Assembly (NCBI GenBank): GCA_029565415.1
Contig: JAKQOH010000064.1
Location: 1-60,460 of the forward strand
Source: Candidatus Rifleibacteriota bacterium
Lineage (GTDB): Bacteria; Riflebacteria; Ozemobacteria; Ozemobacterales; Ozemobacteraceae
Direction of reading: 5' to 3'
DNA length: 60,460 nucleotides
Shown here: piece by piece, positions 57,460 to 60,460 of the stretch
How positions within the stretch are numbered: position 1 is the first letter of the stretch
How the letters are laid out: each line of letters begins with the position of its first letter
Translations under genes and position numbers: made by a program
Notes under the pieces: model-generated
Seen by the model: only the letters and a program-made list of their open reading frames with translations
The model's database searches: none
Told to the model about the DNA's origin: nothing

Positions 57460-60400
57460 TCAAGCCGGCCCGGCGCTGATGAGGAGCAGGTTGGCGGTGT
57501 TCCCGGACAGGTCGGTGACGTCACAGTAAATCGGAGCGGTGATGACCACCGGGGTGTTCACCATGAACGAGAAGACCGTCCGGTTCGCATTCCAGGATGA
57601 AGTCATGTTCGGTGAGCCGACGATCGCGGCGATGGCTTCCCTGACCGCGAGCTGGCTTGCCGCATCCACCGGTTCGCTGAACGCGAGATCGACGACGGTC
57701 TGATTGACGGTGTACGGCCCCGTTGTTCCGAGGGGAGACACGGTCGGGGGTGTCGTGTCGGCGATGATCAGCGGCAGATCGGCGGCGGAGTTCCCGGCAA
57801 GATCGGTCAGGAGCGGTACCGAGACGTCCGTCGTCCAGGAGGCGGTTCCGGTGGTCGGGCCGAACCGGAGCGTGCCACCCAGCCAAGTGAAGCCGAGCGC
57901 GGCGGTTCCGCTCTTTGCGGCGTTCAAGGCGTTCTGGACATCCGTTCGGCCGGTCGTCGTGAGGGGTTCCGAGAACACGAGATCGGCGGTGCCGGGGGCG
58001 GTGAGATTGACCGGGCCGTCCAGAGAATTCACCGACGGCGGTGTTGCATCCGCTCCGGTATCGATGATGGTCAGGGTGGCGGCATTCCCGGCGATATCCG
58101 TGACCGTGACGGTGATATCGCTGGTGAAGGTGCCGGAAGTGCTTCCGGAGAACCAGAAGTCTTTCCGGCCTTCCACGTACCCGAAGTTCAGAGTGGAGCC
58201 CCACGCGCTTTCGAGGGCGTTCCTGAGGATGGTGACGCTTTCGGGTGACAACGGCTCGCTGAAGAGCACGGACTGCAGCGAAGCGGATACCTGGTAGGGG
58301 TCGACCCCGTTTCCCAGAACCGTCGAGACCGTGGGGGGCGTGGTATCCACGGGGGCATCGATCAGGAGCAGTTTGGTGGCGACATTGCCGAGCCCGTCGG
58401 AGACATCGGCTTTCACGTCATACAGAACGCCGATCGGATCCGAGCCTCCCGCGTTGAGCGTGAGGGTCATGCTGTCTGCGCTCCAGACCGTGGGCATGAC
58501 GGTCATGCCGCCCGTCACGATCTGGATGATTTCGGCCTCGATCGCGCTTTTTCCCGCTGCGCTCACGGGCTCGGAGAACACCAGCGATGTTCCGGTGATG
58601 GGCAGGACGACGGCCGTGGTTCCGTCGCCGATTTTGGCGACGGTCGGGGGCTGGGTGTCATACGTCACGGAAGCGGCCGTTACGTCGACCGTGAGCGGAT
58701 TCCCGGCCTGGTCGGTGAGGCCCGTGGGATTGAGGGCGGGGAGAACGGTTCCCTGGCCCGTGATGCTGGTGGCTCCGATCGTGAAGATCCGCAGGTCGGG
58801 GTCGGATGTTGTGGAGACCCAGGTGACCGGCCCGGCCGTTCCGGTGTTGGAAAGGTTGGCTGCCCAGTTGCCCTGGATGGACTCGCTGAAGGTCAGGCCG
58901 AAGAAGACCGGGGTGGTGCTGGCCGGGTTCGACTGGGATCCCTCCGTGGAAATGGTTGCCAGGGGCGCGACCGTATCGCGGGTTACCGACACGCTCGCGG
59001 AGGGGCCGGCGTTCAGGTTTCCGGCCGCATCGCTGGCGACGGCCGCCGGAATCTGGACGGTGTAGGCGCCATCTTCCACCATTGCGGTGAGGACCACCGT
59101 GTAAGTCGAAGGAGAGATCGCCGTGACCGAGATGCCCGGAACGACCGGCCCGCTGACCGTGATATCCGCGAGGTTGTCGCCGAAGCCCGTCACGCCCTCG
59201 GAGAAGGTCACCGTGAAGCTGGCGGTGTCGACGTTCATCAAGGCGGGCTGGCCGGGCGCGAGAGCGACGCTGACGCCGGGGCTGTCCGTGTCGAGGGTGT
59301 AGAGGCCGGGGAAGCTGCCGGCGGAGTTGCCGATGCCGACCTGGTCTGCCACGACGTCAGCCGCGATCAAAACGTCGTAGCTGCCGGTCGCGGAGATCGC
59401 ATCGATCGTCACGGTGTAGGTCGTGGGTGAGACGGCGACGAAAACGGGGGTGCCCGTCAGTCCCGGGCCGCTCATCTGGAAGTCTGCAGCGGCGTCGCCG
59501 AACCCGGTCACGGCCTCGGAGAACGTGACGGTGAAGGTGGCCGCGGAGCCATTGGAGAGGGCCGGCTGGCCGGGCGCGAGGGCCACGAGCGCCGTCGGAA
59601 CCGTCGCATCACGTGTCACCTGGGCCGGCGCGGCGGCGGTGTTGGCCAATCCCGCCGTGTCGCTGGCCGCTCCGGCCGGCACGGTCACCTGGTAGATCCC
59701 GTCGGCGGTCATGCCGGAGAGGGTCACGGTGTAGGTCGTGACCGAAACCGGGGTGACTGTCTGAACAGTGCCCGCGGGGCCGGTCACGATTATATCTCCA
59801 GCTATATCACCGAAGCCGGTCACCGGTTCGTCGAAGGTCACGGTGAAGGTGGCGGCCGATGCCGAGGCGAGGGCGGGCTGGCCGGGCGCGAGAGCGACGC
59901 TGACGCCGGGACCGGTGGCATCGCGGGTCACAGCGGCGGCTGCGGGGCCGGTGTTACCGTTTCCGGCGGAGTCGGCGGCCGCCCCGGCAGGCACGGTCGC
60001 CGTGTAGAGCCCGTCATCCGGCATCGTCAGAAGGACGGAATAGGTGGTCGGGGAAAGGGCGGCGACGGTCACGGTCGGGGGGGTGACGGGGAAGGCGGTG
60101 ATCACGTCGGCGGCAGTGAAGCCGGTCACCGGCTCGCTGAACGTCACGCTGAAGCTGGCCACGCTGCCCGAAGACGTCGCGACCTGGTCGACCGCCCGCG
60201 TCATCACGACGCCCGGGATCGAGGTGTCGAGGGTGACTTCGTTGTCGATGGTGTTGAGCGAGGAGGGCACATTGCCGTTCCCGACCGCGTCGAACATCAT
60301 ACCGCCCGGAATGCTTGCAATCACGGTACCGTCGGCCGAGACGCCGGATACCGCGATCGTCCAGGTCAGGGCGTCGAGCTGCGTGAGGGTGCAGGTGGTG

Positions 60401-60460
60401 GGATTGGCGGTTCCGCCCAGCGAGACATCGGATGGGGTGAAGCCGACGACCGGCTCGTTG
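57460..60460 (-). CDS. Surface protein with bacterial Ig-like repeats (5' end outside the window)
   Basis: The last 1000 residues of a leftward gene are visible; the frame is open to the window edge, so the start lies beyond it. It consists of repeated domains of about 85-100 residues of two kinds. Both contain a short F-S-E-P motif (VTFSEPVTGFGD; VFSEPLTTTGRTDVQNALNA) typical of bacterial Ig-like domains. At least five of the first kind and about four of the second are present. No anchoring motif is seen at the C-terminus. A large exported adhesin-like protein is likely. Confidence 0.85.
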   Translation of the reverse strand, partial: NEPVVGFTPSDVSLGGTANPTTCTLTQLDALTWTIAVSGVSADGTVIASIPGGMMFDAVGNGNVPSSLNTIDNEVTLDTSIPGVVMTRAVDQVATSSGSVASFSVTFSEPVTGFTAADVITAFPVTPPTVTVAALSPTTYSVLLTMPDDGLYTATVPAGAAADSAGNGNTGPAAAAVTRDATGPGVSVALAPGQPALASASAATFTVTFDEPVTGFGDIAGDIIVTGPAGTVQTVTPVSVTTYTVTLSGMTADGIYQVTVPAGAASDTAGLANTAAAPAQVTRDATVPTALVALAPGQPALSNGSAATFTVTFSEAVTGFGDAAADFQMSGPGLTGTPVFVAVSPTTYTVTIDAISATGSYDVLIAADVVADQVGIGNSAGSFPGLYTLDTDSPGVSVALAPGQPALMNVDTASFTVTFSEGVTGFGDNLADITVSGPVVPGISVTAISPSTYTVVLTAMVEDGAYTVQIPAAVASDAAGNLNAGPSASVSVTRDTVAPLATISTEGSQSNPASTTPVFFGLTFSESIQGNWAANLSNTGTAGPVTWVSTTSDPDLRIFTIGATSITGQGTVLPALNPTGLTDQAGNPLTVDVTAASVTYDTQPPTVAKIGDGTTAVVLPITGTSLVFSEPVSAAGKSAIEAEIIQIVTGGMTVMPTVWSADSMTLTLNAGGSDPIGVLYDVKADVSDGLGNVATKLLLIDAPVDTTPPTVSTVLGNGVDPYQVSASLQSVLFSEPLSPESVTILRNALESAWGSTLNFGYVEGRKDFWFSGSTSGTFTSDITVTVTDIAGNAATLTIIDTGADATPPSVNSLDGPVNLTAPGTADLVFSEPLTTTGRTDVQNALNAAKSGTAALGFTWLGGTLRFGPTTGTASWTTDVSVPLLTDLAGNSAADLPLIIADTTPPTVSPLGTTGPYTVNQTVVDLAFSEPVDAASQLAVREAIAAIVGSPNMTSSWNANRTVFSFMVNTPVVITAPIYCDVTDLSGNTANLLLISAGPA

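Overview
The window is about 60 kb of GC-rich chromosomal DNA from a diderm (Gram-negative-type) bacterium. Evidence for an outer membrane is an LptD/OstA-like protein, a TonB-dependent receptor, several predicted beta-barrels and many secreted repeat proteins. The lineage cannot be fixed from the sequence. Gene content and style would fit an uncultured deep-branching phylum such as Riflebacteria/Ozemobacteria, but this is a low-confidence guess.

Layout. (1) 1-340: four leftward tRNAs (three Ser, one Arg with the unusual anticodon GCG). (2) 413-8493: a leftward replication block, dnaA - dciA-like - remB-like - gyrB - gyrA - ftsB-like. dnaN and recF are absent between dnaA and gyrB. (3) 8494-9050: probable oriC with DnaA-box-like sites, flanked by divergent promoters. 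(4) 9051-34792: an uninterrupted rightward arm. It holds accB, lpd, a degenerate homoserine-dehydrogenase-like gene with aspartokinase, an LptD-like gene, rpiB, upp, a dCMP deaminase, murA, HEAT and SH3/TPR proteins, a predicted barrel, a TonB-receptor/substrate-binding/two-component operon, a Xer recombinase and a 1140-residue predicted surface barrel. (5) 34870-36035: a gene-free stretch that I read as one giant structured RNA with its own promoter and terminator. (6) 36061-46276: accessory genes. They include a small orphan, a WG-repeat protein, 60-bp tandem repeats, an HEXXH exported protein, a metallo-beta-lactamase-fold protein, a ferredoxin, a hybrid kinase with a one-base frameshift, a scrambled gene fragment and a PIN toxin-antitoxin pair with a visible operator. 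(7) 46445-60460: an M3-like peptidase, prs, an AT-rich orphan, a di-heme peroxidase, exported proteins, a Kup potassium transporter and the 3' part of an Ig-repeat surface protein that runs off the window.

The most striking element is the roughly 1.1-kb RNA at 34905-36035. A consensus promoter (TTGACA, 17 bp, TATATT) predicts a start at the first base of a long-range terminal helix. That helix has 10 bp, then 6 bp around a one-base bulge, then another 10 bp. It closes a 1084-nt domain packed with perfect local hairpins and is followed by a 10-bp intrinsic terminator. No plausible protein is encoded inside. Size and organisation recall the class of large ornate bacterial RNAs (OLE, GOLLD, ROOL), but I cannot match it to any of them by eye.
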